64,000 bases of DNA from Bacillota bacterium (GTDB taxonomy: Bacteria > Bacillota_A > Clostridia > Lachnospirales > Lachnospiraceae): NCBI GenBank assembly GCA_023443625.1, contig JAEZTQ010000017.1:245997-309996 (forward strand), in the 5' to 3' direction. Made by a program: the position numbers and the translations under genes. A model generated the notes under the pieces. That model saw only the letters and a list, made by a program, of their open reading frames with translations, searched no databases and was not told the DNA's origin. Shown piece after piece: positions 54,339 to 63,950 of this stretch (position 1 is the first letter of the stretch; each line of letters begins with the position of its first letter).

Positions 54339-55205
54339 ATGCAAGAGGATAAGATACATTTTTATCAACATATGAAATCCGTTGCAATTAACTTGTGTCC
54401 CAATGAGACCGAGGATGATTACATTCCAGGTAGTGGATTACTTATTAGCTGGTTGGAGGAATATGACAGGTGGTTTAAGTCTGCTCTGGATATCTTCCAA
54501 GGAGAGCATGCCTATGCTCTCTATAACAGGCAGATCACACTTTTTGGTAAAAATTTGTTAAAGGTGCCTGATATCTTGAGTAAGTTGGCTCCTACTGTTA
54601 TTTCCATGGGATTTGCCCTATCCATTACAGTGGACATCATGGAATTATATGAGGATTATAATATAGTAAAATTCCTCTGTGATAACTATCTCTTAAGTTC
54701 CATTGGTATCTATACCGATAATGCAGGTAAATTATCAGAACTTACGGATATGGAGTCCTTCTTGATGCAAATTACAGAGTTAAAACGTCCCATTGGACTC
54801 ATCGGGTCAGTTAAGCTACTTAGGAGGAATGGGATATTAGGTAGGTATTCCTTGAACAGTATGGATATAACACTTTATCCCTTACCATATGAGGACAGCA
54901 TTCAAGTTGATAGAGTCTACCCTTACTTTGAGAAATCTTGTGCAAATCATTTGCAGCTATATATCAACCCCGATGGAAATATATATCCCTGTCTTGGTCT
55001 TCTGGGCTTAGAGGATTATTCTATCGCTAACATAAAGGATGGTATGGCAGGTTTCAATCTCATAGGTGAAAGAGCTAAGACCGATTTGCTGAAGCTTTAC
55101 CTACAAGGACCGGACCTAGAGGAGGAAATAGGATATCATCAAAGTACCACCTCCCTACCCTGGATATGCGAGCAGCATAGAATGGAGTTACAAAAAGATG
55201 CGTGA
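54339..55205 (+). CDS. SPASM-domain-only partner protein
   Basis: 288 residues. The C-terminal part SCANHLQLYINPDGNIYPCLGLLGLEDYSIANIKDG (Cys201, Cys218, plus a late CEQH) is a SPASM-like signature, but no CX3CX2C radical SAM motif is present and the preceding barrel-like region is degenerate. It therefore looks like a catalytically dead radical SAM relative, perhaps a chaperone or recognition subunit for the enzyme at 53266. AAGGAGGAG precedes the ATG. Its 3' end overlaps the kinase gene by 8 bases. Confidence 0.7.
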   Translation: MQEDKIHFYQHMKSVAINLCPNETEDDYIPGSGLLISWLEEYDRWFKSALDIFQGEHAYALYNRQITLFGKNLLKVPDILSKLAPTVISMGFALSITVDIMELYEDYNIVKFLCDNYLLSSIGIYTDNAGKLSELTDMESFLMQITELKRPIGLIGSVKLLRRNGILGRYSLNSMDITLYPLPYEDSIQVDRVYPYFEKSCANHLQLYINPDGNIYPCLGLLGLEDYSIANIKDGMAGFNLIGERAKTDLLKLYLQGPDLEEEIGYHQSTTSLPWICEQHRMELQKDA

Positions 55206-56151
55206 TATATTGTTACAGCAGCCGGGTATCCTAAAGCAGCTGAACAGGCTTTACCCGGAAGATGAATATATGGGATTAGAAAGACTTCCAGCTACGAGAA
55301 ATATCACCTATGTGATAAATGGAGTTAAAGGCAAATATTTTTTTAAGCTGTCACCAGAAGAAGCTTGTGAACCCCTAATCCGTGAGTATGCTGGTATCAA
55401 AGAGTTCTACTTAAGGGGTGGTCCGGTACCAAGGCCCTTGCCAGTCAAAGACGGCTCAGATTATCTAATAGAGCTTAAGGATACCTGCTATATGGTAAGA
55501 GGATATGAATTCATAGAAGGAGAGGTTCCTAAAGTAATAGAAAGCTCCTTTCATAACTTTGGGATTACCATTGGAAGGTTTCATAATACCTGGCAGCCAG
55601 AGAATAAACCTTCCTTTCTACCCGAAATTAATTTGGGAAATCTCATATACGAACCCCTTGATGATATCGCCGACAGGTTCCCAAACAGCAGAATAAAGTA
55701 CTTTAGGAAGCTGGGACAAGGAGTTGCTGAAGTATTGTCTGCCCATATGGATGTGGATTATTTGGGAATTACTCATGGAGATATGCACCATATGAATGCA
55801 ATAAAAGCAAGTAACGGCAATATGATTCTCATTGATCTGGAGGATATGGGTTGGCAGTGGCGAGTGTATGACCTAGCGACTGCTATCTGGGGTACCTTTG
55901 GCAGGGGCGGAGGTGCCCTAATCTGGAACGAGCTAATCACTGGTTATTCCTCGCAACACAAGCTTAGCAAGACAGAAGAGATGCTGATAAGGTATTTAAT
56001 CTTTGCCCGTCATTTGTGGTGGCTGGGCTTATATGCACGCAACTGGGAGCTGTGGCCCCTGGGCTATACCCTAAGGCAATTTTTTGAGCCCGGCCTTGAG
56101 CTTCTTGAAATAATAGCAAAGGAAGTATGTGTTTTAGATATTAAGGAATGA
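55198..56151 (+). CDS. APH-fold phosphotransferase in the radical SAM operon
   Basis: 317-residue kinase-like protein of the aminoglycoside phosphotransferase/CotS/choline kinase superfamily. ATP-site region with Lys50 (YFFKLS), catalytic loop HGDMHHMN (193-200) and metal motif LIDLEDMGW are all intact, so it should be an active phosphotransferase. It overlaps the upstream gene by 8 bases. Located at the end of a precursor, radical SAM and SPASM set, it probably phosphorylates the peptide or a small molecule attached to it, rather than an antibiotic (inference). Confidence 0.82.
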   Translation: MRDILLQQPGILKQLNRLYPEDEYMGLERLPATRNITYVINGVKGKYFFKLSPEEACEPLIREYAGIKEFYLRGGPVPRPLPVKDGSDYLIELKDTCYMVRGYEFIEGEVPKVIESSFHNFGITIGRFHNTWQPENKPSFLPEINLGNLIYEPLDDIADRFPNSRIKYFRKLGQGVAEVLSAHMDVDYLGITHGDMHHMNAIKASNGNMILIDLEDMGWQWRVYDLATAIWGTFGRGGGALIWNELITGYSSQHKLSKTEEMLIRYLIFARHLWWLGLYARNWELWPLGYTLRQFFEPGLELLEIIAKEVCVLDIKE

Positions 56152-56180
56152 TGGATATATGAGATCCCATCCTATCAATG

Positions 56181-57518
56181 TCATGATTTTAGCCGAAGTA
56201 AAGTTCGTACTTTATATAAACCTATTAAATCAGCCAGTGCCCATCCAATAGGTATTGCCCACCATATCCCCAGGACACCAATAGATGGAATGGAGGAAAG
56301 TGCATATGCTAAAACTACCCGGGTTCCAAGACTTATAATAGTTAGTATTATGGATACCCCATTCTTGCCTAGACCTCTAAACAATCCATAAAACATGAAA
56401 AGATAACCAATTAAAACATAAAAACTAGATACAATAGTTAGGTATTGCATACCAATGCGAAGGATCTCTGTCTCTTGGGCATCTATAAAGATCCTCATAA
56501 GGGGTTTTGCAAAAACTATAACTAGTACAGTAATTATTACACAATAAATGGTAATGATTTTAACTGCTGAGCGTATTCCTCTGTGGATACGCTCTTGCTT
56601 ATTGGCACCTTTATTTTGTGCAATAAAGGTAGAGAATGCATTCCCAAAATCCTGTACAGGCATATAAGCAAAACTATCAATTTTTACTACTGCCGTATAT
56701 GCAGCCATAACTAAAACTCCAAAGCTGTTAACCAACCCTTGTATCATTAAGATACCAAAGTTCATAATAGATTGCTGAATACTAGATAGTACTGAATAAT
56801 TAACAATCATTTTAATCATAGATTTATCAAGGTAAATATTCTTTTTGTTCAATCGAATTTGTGGAACATTCGTAATGGAATATATGGCTATACCTACAGC
56901 GGAGAAACCTTGTGCTATAATCGTTGCATAGGCAGCACCTTCAATCCCCATTTCCATGGGAACGACAAAGATATAATCCAGTACAATATTAATAAATGCA
57001 GAAATTATGATAAAAATTAAAGGTATCACGGAATTGCCCAGACTTCGTACTACTGAGGCAAAATAGTTGTATATGCCTGTAAATGTAATTCCATAGAATA
57101 TGATTAATAAATAGGATTTTGTATCAGCAAGTACTTCAGTAGGGATCTGTATAAAGTGTAGTATTTCATCGATAAAGATTATAGAACCAATGTTAATAAT
57201 CAAGGTTACAATTCCAATAAAGCAAAATGCAGTAAATAAACTGTTTTTCAGCTTATCTTCTTCTTTAGCGCCATAAAGGTAGGAAAAAACGGCTCCGCTA
57301 CCCATACATAGACCTAGTATAATGGAAGTCAGAAATACCATAACAGCATAGGAACTTCCTACCGCAGCCAGGGCACCTGGACCGATATACTTTCCAACAA
57401 TGATTGTATCGACGACATTATATAACTGTTGAAATATATTACCTATAATCATGGGAATTGCAAAACCAATCATGGATTTTGCTTCATTTCCATGAATTAA
57501 ATTGTTAGATGCTTTCAT
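56181..57518 (-). CDS. MATE-family efflux transporter
   Basis: About 445 residues with twelve predicted membrane helices; IPMIIGNIFQQLYNVVDTIIVGKYIGPGALAAVG is the MATE signature start. Exports drugs or metabolites using Na+ or H+. I favour ATG 57518 (MKASNNLIHG), the usual family start, although its AAAGGA site is distant; an upstream ATG at 57572 would add 18 untypical residues. It converges on the RiPP-like operon and could export that product, but the opposite orientation gives no operon evidence. Confidence 0.9.
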   Translation of the reverse strand: MKASNNLIHGNEAKSMIGFAIPMIIGNIFQQLYNVVDTIIVGKYIGPGALAAVGSSYAVMVFLTSIILGLCMGSGAVFSYLYGAKEEDKLKNSLFTAFCFIGIVTLIINIGSIIFIDEILHFIQIPTEVLADTKSYLLIIFYGITFTGIYNYFASVVRSLGNSVIPLIFIIISAFINIVLDYIFVVPMEMGIEGAAYATIIAQGFSAVGIAIYSITNVPQIRLNKKNIYLDKSMIKMIVNYSVLSSIQQSIMNFGILMIQGLVNSFGVLVMAAYTAVVKIDSFAYMPVQDFGNAFSTFIAQNKGANKQERIHRGIRSAVKIITIYCVIITVLVIVFAKPLMRIFIDAQETEILRIGMQYLTIVSSFYVLIGYLFMFYGLFRGLGKNGVSIILTIISLGTRVVLAYALSSIPSIGVLGIWWAIPIGWALADLIGLYKVRTLLRLKS

Positions 57519-57847
57519 GTTAAGTTTCTTATATCCTTTCTTCTGTAATAGCCATGTACAACCGGCTGCCAAGGGGTCAAAGACTACTGTATATTACTAT
57601 ATTTCTAAGTTTATATCAAGTTTGCTGAGCCTATAGATCCTTGTTATGTACAAGGGTGGAAGGTAAGTGGCGTGTGTACCAAGGAGATACTGTGTATTTT
57701 GAAGTAAATAAAAGTAATAGGCTGCTTGCAAATGCTATGTTATACTTAGTATAGTTTGGGAGTTATATAAATGAGTAGTGATGCATTTACTTTCTAATCA
57801 AGTTAGAATTAATATAATTAATATGTACGAAAGGATGAATTATATAT
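57519..57847. other. Divergent intergenic region between MATE and recQ
   Basis: AT-rich promoter region; no gene, repeat or riboswitch recognised. AAAGGAT about 13 bases before ATG 57848 is the only visible ribosome site for recQ. Confidence 0.4.
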
Positions 57848-60145
57848 ATGAACCAACCCATTTTGTCTGACGATCATTTGGATAATCCATCACAGATTTT
57901 ACAGAAATACTTCGGATATAGTAGCTTCCGTGATGGACAGGACAAGCTGATTACGAGTATTCTTATGAGAAGGGATACCCTTGGTGTGATGCCTACTGGA
58001 GCAGGAAAATCCATTTGCTATCAGGTTCCTGCATTGGCAATGGAAGGAATCACACTGGTGATATCTCCTTTGATTTCTCTTATGATGGATCAGGTTGCCG
58101 CACTTAATCAAGCTGGAGTCCATGCAGCCTATATCAACAGCTCACTAACTCCAAAACAGGTAAGTCTTGCACTCCAATATGCTAGGCAGGGAAGATACAA
58201 ATTAATTTACGTAGCACCAGAGAGGCTTTTAACGGAGGAATTCTTAAATTTTGCCAGCAATGTGAATATAGCCATGGTTACTGTAGATGAGGCTCACTGT
58301 ATATCCCAGTGGGGCCAGGACTTTAGGCCGAGCTATCTAAAAATCATTAAATTCATCGAACAATTACCAAAGCGTCCCGTAATCAGTGCCTTTACAGCTA
58401 CCGCAACGAAAGAAGTTAGGGAAGATATCATATGTATTCTAAGGTTAAATACACCGACAGTTATTGTGACTGGGTTTGACAGAGCGAACCTTTACCTCGA
58501 GGTTCGAACACCTAAGAATAAGGATATTGAAGTTTTAGATTACATCCGAAATCACCAGCAGCAATGCGGGATAATCTACTGTGCTACCCGTAAGAATGTT
58601 GATGATTTACAGGAGCTATTAGAGAAGAATGGCATTTTAGCCACGAAGTATCATGCAGGTATGAAAGATACGGAGCGCAACCAGAGTCAGGAGGATTTTA
58701 TATACGACAGAAAGCTGGTAATGGTGGCAACCAATGCCTTTGGAATGGGTATTGATAAATCCAATGTTAGGTACGTTATCCATTATAATATGCCTAAGAA
58801 TATAGAAAGCTATTATCAAGAAGCAGGAAGGGCAGGTCGTGACGGTGAAGCTTCTGAATGCATCCTGCTATATAATTCAATGGATGTGCGGATTCATCAG
58901 TTTCTGATTGAGAATGGAAATGAGAACGAAGAACTCACAAGAGAGGAGAAAGAATTAATCAGGGAACGGGATGAGGAACGTTTAAAGAAAATGATCTACT
59001 ATTGCCATACCAAGGACTGCTTAAGAGAATATATACTGGGCTATTTCGGGCAGTTGTTGGGGGCAAGCTGTGATAATTGTATCAATTGCCTTACAGAATT
59101 TGAGGAAGTGGATGTAACCGATGTCAGTAAGGATATCATAGGATGTGTAAGGGAAGGCGGTCAGCGTTTTGGAATGAACGTAATTATTGCCACCCTAATG
59201 GGAAGAAAAATAGCAAAACTGTCAGCAAATCATATGACAAATAACAATTTTTATGGAAAACGATCTCAAGAAGGTGAAGCTTTTCTTAAGCATGTACTGA
59301 ATAAGCTGATTATTGATAAATACCTTTATCTTTCCAATGATAAATATTCTATTGTAAAGATTAACCCTAAGGCCTTGTCCCCTGAACAGAATAATAACAG
59401 AGTCATTATGAAGGTTTCTTCAGAGAATATGAAGAATAATCAATCTGAAGCTAGGAGAACGTTACGTAAATCGGAATTATTAACCTACAAGGGATTGGAA
59501 TTATTTGATATATTAAGACAGGTTCGAACACGCCTCGCGAGAGAGGAAGGAATGCCGCCTTATATTATATTCTCTGACAAAACCCTTACAGATATGGTTG
59601 TAAGGCTTCCTTTGAATAAGACGGAAATGCTTCAGGTAATTGGTGTTGGTGAGAATAAATTTACAAAGTACGGTCTAAGCTTTATTGATTCCATACAGGA
59701 ATTTACCCAAGGAAATAAAGAAAAGCTATATTATGAGGAAAACCAAGAGCAAAGTAATTCTAAGCCCAATCCAAAAGGAGGGAATAAAAAAACCGAATTT
59801 CATTTGACAGAAGATATAAAACAAAGATACAAGATGAATGAGCTGACAACCATCAGTCAGTTTGTAGAACAGTTGAATGAATTAAGGGATGAGAAAGAGA
59901 TGAAGCAACTTAAGACAACCCCTATTACATCAAAGTTAAAGGAGTTGGGTTATCTAAGTGTGGGATATAATACTATCTTAGGAAGAAATGTAACAGAAGT
60001 TACGGATAAAGGGCGTACAGCTGGGATTTCTACCGAGGAGCGAATAGGCATTAAGGGAAATGAATATGAGATTATTGTTTATGATAAAGAGGGACAGGAA
60101 TTCTTGTTGAATTTATTAATAGAAGCAAGGGGCAAGTCATTATAA
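57848..60145 (+). CDS. recQ: ATP-dependent DNA helicase RecQ
   Basis: 765-residue 3'-5' DNA helicase for repair of stalled forks and recombination. Walker A PTGAGKS (49-55), DEAH box (147-150), RecQ motif HCISQWGQDFRPSY, SAFTATAT motif, GRAGRDG motif VI, a zinc-binding segment (CHTKDC...CDNCINC), an RQC-like region and an HRDC domain (~545-620, YKGLELFDILRQVRTRLA). A ~130-residue Lys/Glu-rich C-terminal extension follows. Start ATG 57848 is the first in frame. Confidence 0.93.
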   Translation: MNQPILSDDHLDNPSQILQKYFGYSSFRDGQDKLITSILMRRDTLGVMPTGAGKSICYQVPALAMEGITLVISPLISLMMDQVAALNQAGVHAAYINSSLTPKQVSLALQYARQGRYKLIYVAPERLLTEEFLNFASNVNIAMVTVDEAHCISQWGQDFRPSYLKIIKFIEQLPKRPVISAFTATATKEVREDIICILRLNTPTVIVTGFDRANLYLEVRTPKNKDIEVLDYIRNHQQQCGIIYCATRKNVDDLQELLEKNGILATKYHAGMKDTERNQSQEDFIYDRKLVMVATNAFGMGIDKSNVRYVIHYNMPKNIESYYQEAGRAGRDGEASECILLYNSMDVRIHQFLIENGNENEELTREEKELIRERDEERLKKMIYYCHTKDCLREYILGYFGQLLGASCDNCINCLTEFEEVDVTDVSKDIIGCVREGGQRFGMNVIIATLMGRKIAKLSANHMTNNNFYGKRSQEGEAFLKHVLNKLIIDKYLYLSNDKYSIVKINPKALSPEQNNNRVIMKVSSENMKNNQSEARRTLRKSELLTYKGLELFDILRQVRTRLAREEGMPPYIIFSDKTLTDMVVRLPLNKTEMLQVIGVGENKFTKYGLSFIDSIQEFTQGNKEKLYYEENQEQSNSKPNPKGGNKKTEFHLTEDIKQRYKMNELTTISQFVEQLNELRDEKEMKQLKTTPITSKLKELGYLSVGYNTILGRNVTEVTDKGRTAGISTEERIGIKGNEYEIIVYDKEGQEFLLNLLIEARGKSL

Positions 60146-60221
60146 TTACCATTGAAATATAGCGAAGTGTTATGCCATTATGTAGCATATGCCAAGGGTG
60201 AATAAAAGATCGAGGAGTCAA

Positions 60222-60677
60222 ATGATGAACGAAAGCATTTTAATTGTGGATGATGAAAAGGAAATAGCGGATTTGGTTGAACTATATCTGAAAAATGATG
60301 GATACCAGGTGTTTAAGTTTTATTCTGGGTATGATGCTTTGGAATGTATCCGTACAAGGAAACTGGATTTGGCCATATTGGATGTTATGCTTCCTGACAT
60401 AGATGGCTTTCGTCTGTGTCAGAAAATTAGAGAGCATTATTATTATCCTGTCATCATGCTAACTGCTAAAGTTGAAGATATAGATAAAATTATGGGATTA
60501 ACTCTAGGAGCCGATGATTATATTACCAAACCCTTTAATCCTCTAGAAGTGGTTGCACGGGTGAAAACCCAGTTAAGACGATATATGCGATATAATCATT
60601 GCGTCGGAATGGTGTTGTCGCGCAGATTAGAAGCTCCTGTTCCATGCAGTTTATTTTACCCTAAATCGGTAGCCTGA
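60222..60677 (+). pseudogene. OmpR-family response regulator truncated by a transposon
   Basis: Receiver domain intact (Asp10/Asp11, phospho-acceptor Asp54 in LAILDVMLPDIDG, Lys in ITKPFNPLEV) and the linker QLRRYMRYNH of VanR/PhoB-like regulators. Sequence then switches at about 60600 to unrelated transposon DNA and stops after ~25 foreign residues, so the winged-helix DNA-binding domain is lost. GAGGAG lies 4 bases before ATG 60222 (7 before 60225). The missing half should lie beyond the right end of the transposon, outside this window. Confidence 0.85.
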
Positions 60678-60757
60678 TGGTTTTCTCACTCACTTTAGTA
60701 ACTCCTATTTATGCAAGCTGTTTGGTTTAATTCTAAATGATGCAAATTATTGGAACG

Positions 60758-60784
60758 ACAGAAAAAGCAGGTTATCCTGCTTCT
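60758..60784 (-). terminator. Terminator at the end of the transposon operon
   Basis: On the minus strand AAGCAGG / CCTGCTT with a 4-base loop is followed by TTTTTC. The loop contains the stop codon of the DUF6618-like gene. Confidence 0.8.
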
Positions 60785-61110
60785 TCTTGGAATGATATAT
60801 ATTCACTAAGTTTTACTAATGCGTCGACAATGCTAATTGCGTCGACTGGAGATAGCTCGGGATAATACGTTGTCAGACGTTCGAAATTCCAGAAACTATC
60901 TGATAGTCCGGCCAGCTCGGTTCCGATGTTCCAATTAGGAATGCAGATGTAACTTCCATATTTATGTTTCCCACAAAGGATATGAAAGCTACTATACCTG
61001 GCTGTTACCTCAAGTTCATAAGGGTCTGTAGTTTTTAACAGGTTGATATGTCCTATCCAACGTATTGGTTTCGTGTCCTCTGTCCCGATACAGATATAGT
61101 CAAGTTCCAT
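60772..61110 (-). CDS. DUF6618-like transposon protein
   Basis: 112 residues (MELDYICIGTEDTKPIRWIGHINLLKTTDPYELEVTARYS...), the small conserved accessory gene found after the ExeA-like ATPase in this transposon type; the family name is from memory. Function unknown. AAAGGGGGA lies 7 bases before the ATG. It ends within the operon's terminator. Confidence 0.7.
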   Translation of the reverse strand: MELDYICIGTEDTKPIRWIGHINLLKTTDPYELEVTARYSSFHILCGKHKYGSYICIPNWNIGTELAGLSDSFWNFERLTTYYPELSPVDAISIVDALVKLSEYISFQEEAG

Positions 61111-61124
61111 GATTGATTCCCCCT

Positions 61125-61925
61125 TTAAAGTTCGCTGTCATTGACAGCTTTCATGACGATATCAGAAGTTATGATATCAGATCTCGTACTGTCTCCAATG
61201 AGAAGACAGGCATTGCAAAGTTTGTTTATCATACGAGGTGTTCCGTCAGCTGCGTTGAGGAGAGCTTCTATGGCGTTATCCTCGAAAACAGCTTGGTTAC
61301 AGCCAGCACTTTTTAGTTTTTCAGAGATATACTGGCGTCCTTCTTCTTTGGTCAGTCCACCGATTTCGTAATTCATGACGATTCGCTGACGAAGAGGTTC
61401 ATGAATACCAAGCTTCAGCGTGGAATTCAGTGTGGGAAGCCCAGTGAGCAGAATGGCTGCCCGGTCTTTGGAATCCATTTCAAAGTTGAACAGGATCTTC
61501 AAATCATTAAGAATTGAATTATTGATGTAATTCGCTTCATCAATGATGATAACAGGAGTTTTGCGTTTTTCCACAGCAAGTCGTGTGATTTCATCCTGAA
61601 TAATCCGGAAGTTGTCTGGTTTACGAAACACAGGCTGTGCCCCGAATTCTGTTACAAGATTCCGGTAGAAATCATTGGCAGTAAGGGTGGAAAAGCAGGA
61701 GTATACCACTTTGTAAAGAGAAGGATTTAATGTAACCGCCCAGTTGCGGACAGCAGTCGTCTTGCCTCTGCCGGGGCTTCCGGTGAGAAGTCCGAAGCCC
61801 TTTGTTTTTGCAAGATAATCCAGACGAAACTGTGTTTCCTTGTATTCGTTCGTGTGAATCAGTATCTCTTTGGAATTCTTTAAAAATGGATTGAATTCCA
61901 TACCATAGCGAACCGTATAATCCAT
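61125..61925 (-). CDS. ExeA/TniB-like AAA ATPase of the transposon
   Basis: 266-residue ATPase helping target selection and transposase assembly (role by analogy with TniB, IstB and MuB). Walker A GSPGRGKT (~residues 50-57), Walker B PVIIIDEANYI, sensor ILLTGLP and a C-terminal helical lid (GTPRMINKLCNACLL). Its ATG shares one base with the transposase stop (TAATG), so translation is coupled. Confidence 0.88.
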   Translation of the reverse strand: MDYTVRYGMEFNPFLKNSKEILIHTNEYKETQFRLDYLAKTKGFGLLTGSPGRGKTTAVRNWAVTLNPSLYKVVYSCFSTLTANDFYRNLVTEFGAQPVFRKPDNFRIIQDEITRLAVEKRKTPVIIIDEANYINNSILNDLKILFNFEMDSKDRAAILLTGLPTLNSTLKLGIHEPLRQRIVMNYEIGGLTKEEGRQYISEKLKSAGCNQAVFEDNAIEALLNAADGTPRMINKLCNACLLIGDSTRSDIITSDIVMKAVNDSEL

Positions 61926-63169
61926 TATTCATCACCTCTACATAAATGTATTTTTTCTCGTTTTACAAATGCATTCTCCTGCTTGTTAAGTAGGCGGATC
62001 GGAGCAAGTGTTCCATCGGATTCCACGATAAAGATTTCTTCCATACCCGGAGAATAGCGCAGACGGATACGCTGCTTTGCAAATCGATAGTCGACTTCGT
62101 ATTCCACCTGATCAATGGTAATGACACTGTCGGCGGAAACACGGCGTTCAATCTCAAGCAGAAAGTCATGATCAATCTCTTCTTCGGAAAGACGACGGAT
62201 GCGTTCTGGTTCTGAGAAAAATCTGTCCTGCGGAGTCTTGCCTTTTAAAGATGAATGAACAGACTGGTTATACCTGCTTACATAAGCCATCAGATTTCCA
62301 CGAAGCTCATCAAGAGAGTGAAAGTCGCGGATATCCAGTGCAGCCATCCATTGGTCCTTCATGGTCCGAAACCATCGCTCAATCTTGGCTTTTTGGGTTG
62401 GAGTATATGGCTGGTCATAATGGATGATGGAACCAAGACGGGCTGCAAGCAGTTCCATCTGTTTATTCTTATAGGAGGAACCGTTATCGAAGTTAAACAT
62501 CTGCGGACGGCCATACTTTGCAACCGCAGATTTCATGACAGACATTAGATTTACAAAGTTGTCATTGAAGAAGATATCTATTCCAACAATAAAACGGCTT
62601 GCATCGTCAATGAGGGCAATGATAAAGATTTTGTGTTTCTTTCCATCGGCTGTCCTAAGGTAAGGACCAACGCTGCTGTCACCGCACCATACCTCATTGA
62701 TGTGAGGGCGTTCATAACGGCGCATATCCTGATTAGTGGTTGTTTTCGTTTCCAGGGCCAGAGAGTTCAGATAGCGGTTCACCGTTGATTCTGATAGGTC
62801 TTCCGGACGGATACTTCCGTTATCCCGTAGCTGGCGATAAATAGCGGCGGCTGACATTCGAGGATAGTTGGTTTTAAGATATTTTATCTGTTCCTGAAGT
62901 TCATCATCGAGCTTTCTGGGTTTTCCAAGGTCAGCTCTTGAGGAAGGAACAAGAGCATCAAAGCCACCTTTATTGTAGTGGTTGTACCATTTCTTAATGG
63001 TAGTTGGTGCAAAGTGTTTTATGGTGCCATCCGGTGCCATTACACCTCTGGCAGAGGCATCACGAAAGAACGCCTCATTGGATGAAAAGTTGTCCTGAAG
63101 TCCAGAGATGAGTGGTGCGATGACAGAATATCGCATTAATGCGATTTCACGTGTTTGTTCTTGGGTCAT
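61925..63169 (-). CDS. DDE transposase/integrase (rve family, Mu-like C-terminus)
   Basis: 414 residues. N-terminal helix-turn-helix region (TTIKKWYNHYNKGGFDALV ... SESTVNRYL), a retroviral-integrase-type catalytic core with Asp in EVWCGDSS, Asp in FNFDNGSSYKN and Glu in QKAKIERWF, then a beta C-terminal domain (ITIDQVEYEVDYRFAKQRIRLRY) like the Mu transposase C-terminus. Catalyses cutting and joining of the transposon ends. GGAGG lies 8 bases before ATG 63169. Confidence 0.92.
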   Translation of the reverse strand: MTQEQTREIALMRYSVIAPLISGLQDNFSSNEAFFRDASARGVMAPDGTIKHFAPTTIKKWYNHYNKGGFDALVPSSRADLGKPRKLDDELQEQIKYLKTNYPRMSAAAIYRQLRDNGSIRPEDLSESTVNRYLNSLALETKTTTNQDMRRYERPHINEVWCGDSSVGPYLRTADGKKHKIFIIALIDDASRFIVGIDIFFNDNFVNLMSVMKSAVAKYGRPQMFNFDNGSSYKNKQMELLAARLGSIIHYDQPYTPTQKAKIERWFRTMKDQWMAALDIRDFHSLDELRGNLMAYVSRYNQSVHSSLKGKTPQDRFFSEPERIRRLSEEEIDHDFLLEIERRVSADSVITIDQVEYEVDYRFAKQRIRLRYSPGMEEIFIVESDGTLAPIRLLNKQENAFVKREKIHLCRGDE

Positions 63170-63251
63170 AATGGAATCCTCCTTTGTTTTTCGAAGTGTA
63201 TTCTGAATACACTTTAAGTATAGAAGGTTCCATATGGGATGTCGTGTAAGG

Positions 63252-63779
63252 TTATGTGGGTGTTAGAAAAAAAATATTTGGTGTTTTTTTAACCTGCATA
63301 AACTGGCGACTATAATGTAAAAAGCAGAGTCGAATGAAGGTGAGGGATGTAGAGACTGAGAGTTTTAAAGATAAAATCCGCTGAAGCCAGTGGTGTTTGT
63401 ATCTGCGAATGATAGAGTGAATGCAGTTTTCATCAATGGAGGAAGTTCTCTCCATAACATCAGAGTAGTTACCAGAGTTCTCATAACAGGAAATGATATC
63501 AACCTGATCAGGTAGAGAGACCTGTGAATAAGGAACAATAAACGATGGAAGCAAGGCGTGTGTTGTATTACAATGGCTGCATTTCACACGACAGATATGT
63601 AAAAGGATGGAATGGTCGTCCACTTTGATGTTGCGATCATAGTATCCATGAATTGTAAGGCATGCAGAATGCCCACAGGTGCAGGTCAACTGGTGGAATT
63701 GAAGAGAACTAATAAAATTTTCATAGGAATCCTGTGAAAAAGGATTGCAAAAATCGGTAGATATCGTTATCATAAGCAT
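63252..63779 (-). CDS. DUF6431-like zinc-finger transposon protein
   Basis: 175 residues with four Cys in two knuckles (CTCGHSAC and CRVKCSHC) suggesting a zinc ribbon, then a helical region with a possible helix-turn-helix (NYSDVMERTSSIDENCIHSIIRRY). First gene of the transposon operon, probably binding DNA or the transposase; the family name is from memory. No clear ribosome site precedes ATG 63779 or the second ATG at 63773. Confidence 0.72.
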   Translation of the reverse strand: MLMITISTDFCNPFSQDSYENFISSLQFHQLTCTCGHSACLTIHGYYDRNIKVDDHSILLHICRVKCSHCNTTHALLPSFIVPYSQVSLPDQVDIISCYENSGNYSDVMERTSSIDENCIHSIIRRYKHHWLQRILSLKLSVSTSLTFIRLCFLHYSRQFMQVKKTPNIFFLTPT

Positions 63780-63785
63780 GTGAGG

Positions 63786-63950
63786 CTGTGGTTTACCACA
63801 GACTTGAGCATGCGGCAGAAATCAAACTTTAGGCGGGGAGATTTCTGCTGCTTAATTTATTAGGAACATAGTCATGATAACATAAGAAGGTACTGGATAA
63901 AACAATCTGCCATAAAATGCATCAGAATGATTTACACAGTACCTTCTTTT
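63786..63950. repeat. Three consecutive inverted repeats upstream of the transposon operon
   Basis: CTGTGGT-TT-ACCACAG (63786-63801); GCGGCAGAAATC paired with GATTTCTGCTGC (about 63812-63851, one mismatch); AAGAAGGTACTG (63884-63895) paired with CAGTACCTTCTT (63937-63948) with a T-rich end. They fill the space between the first transposon gene and the window end, with no gene seen. Confidence 0.55.

Noticed and set aside
54339..55205. Second active radical SAM enzyme
   Set aside because: No CX3CX2C motif occurs anywhere in the protein; only the C-terminal SPASM-like part is recognisable.
55198..56151. Aminoglycoside resistance phosphotransferase
   Set aside because: The fold and motifs are shared by many kinases; position in a radical SAM operon and lack of a resistance-family signature argue against it.
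58486..58510. GAACCT...AGGTTC palindrome as an SOS box
   Set aside because: It lies deep inside recQ, has wrong spacing for a LexA site and is explained by coding sequence.
60222..60677. VanR vancomycin-resistance regulator
   Set aside because: The receiver resembles the wider VanR/PhoB group, but there are no van genes and the output domain is missing.
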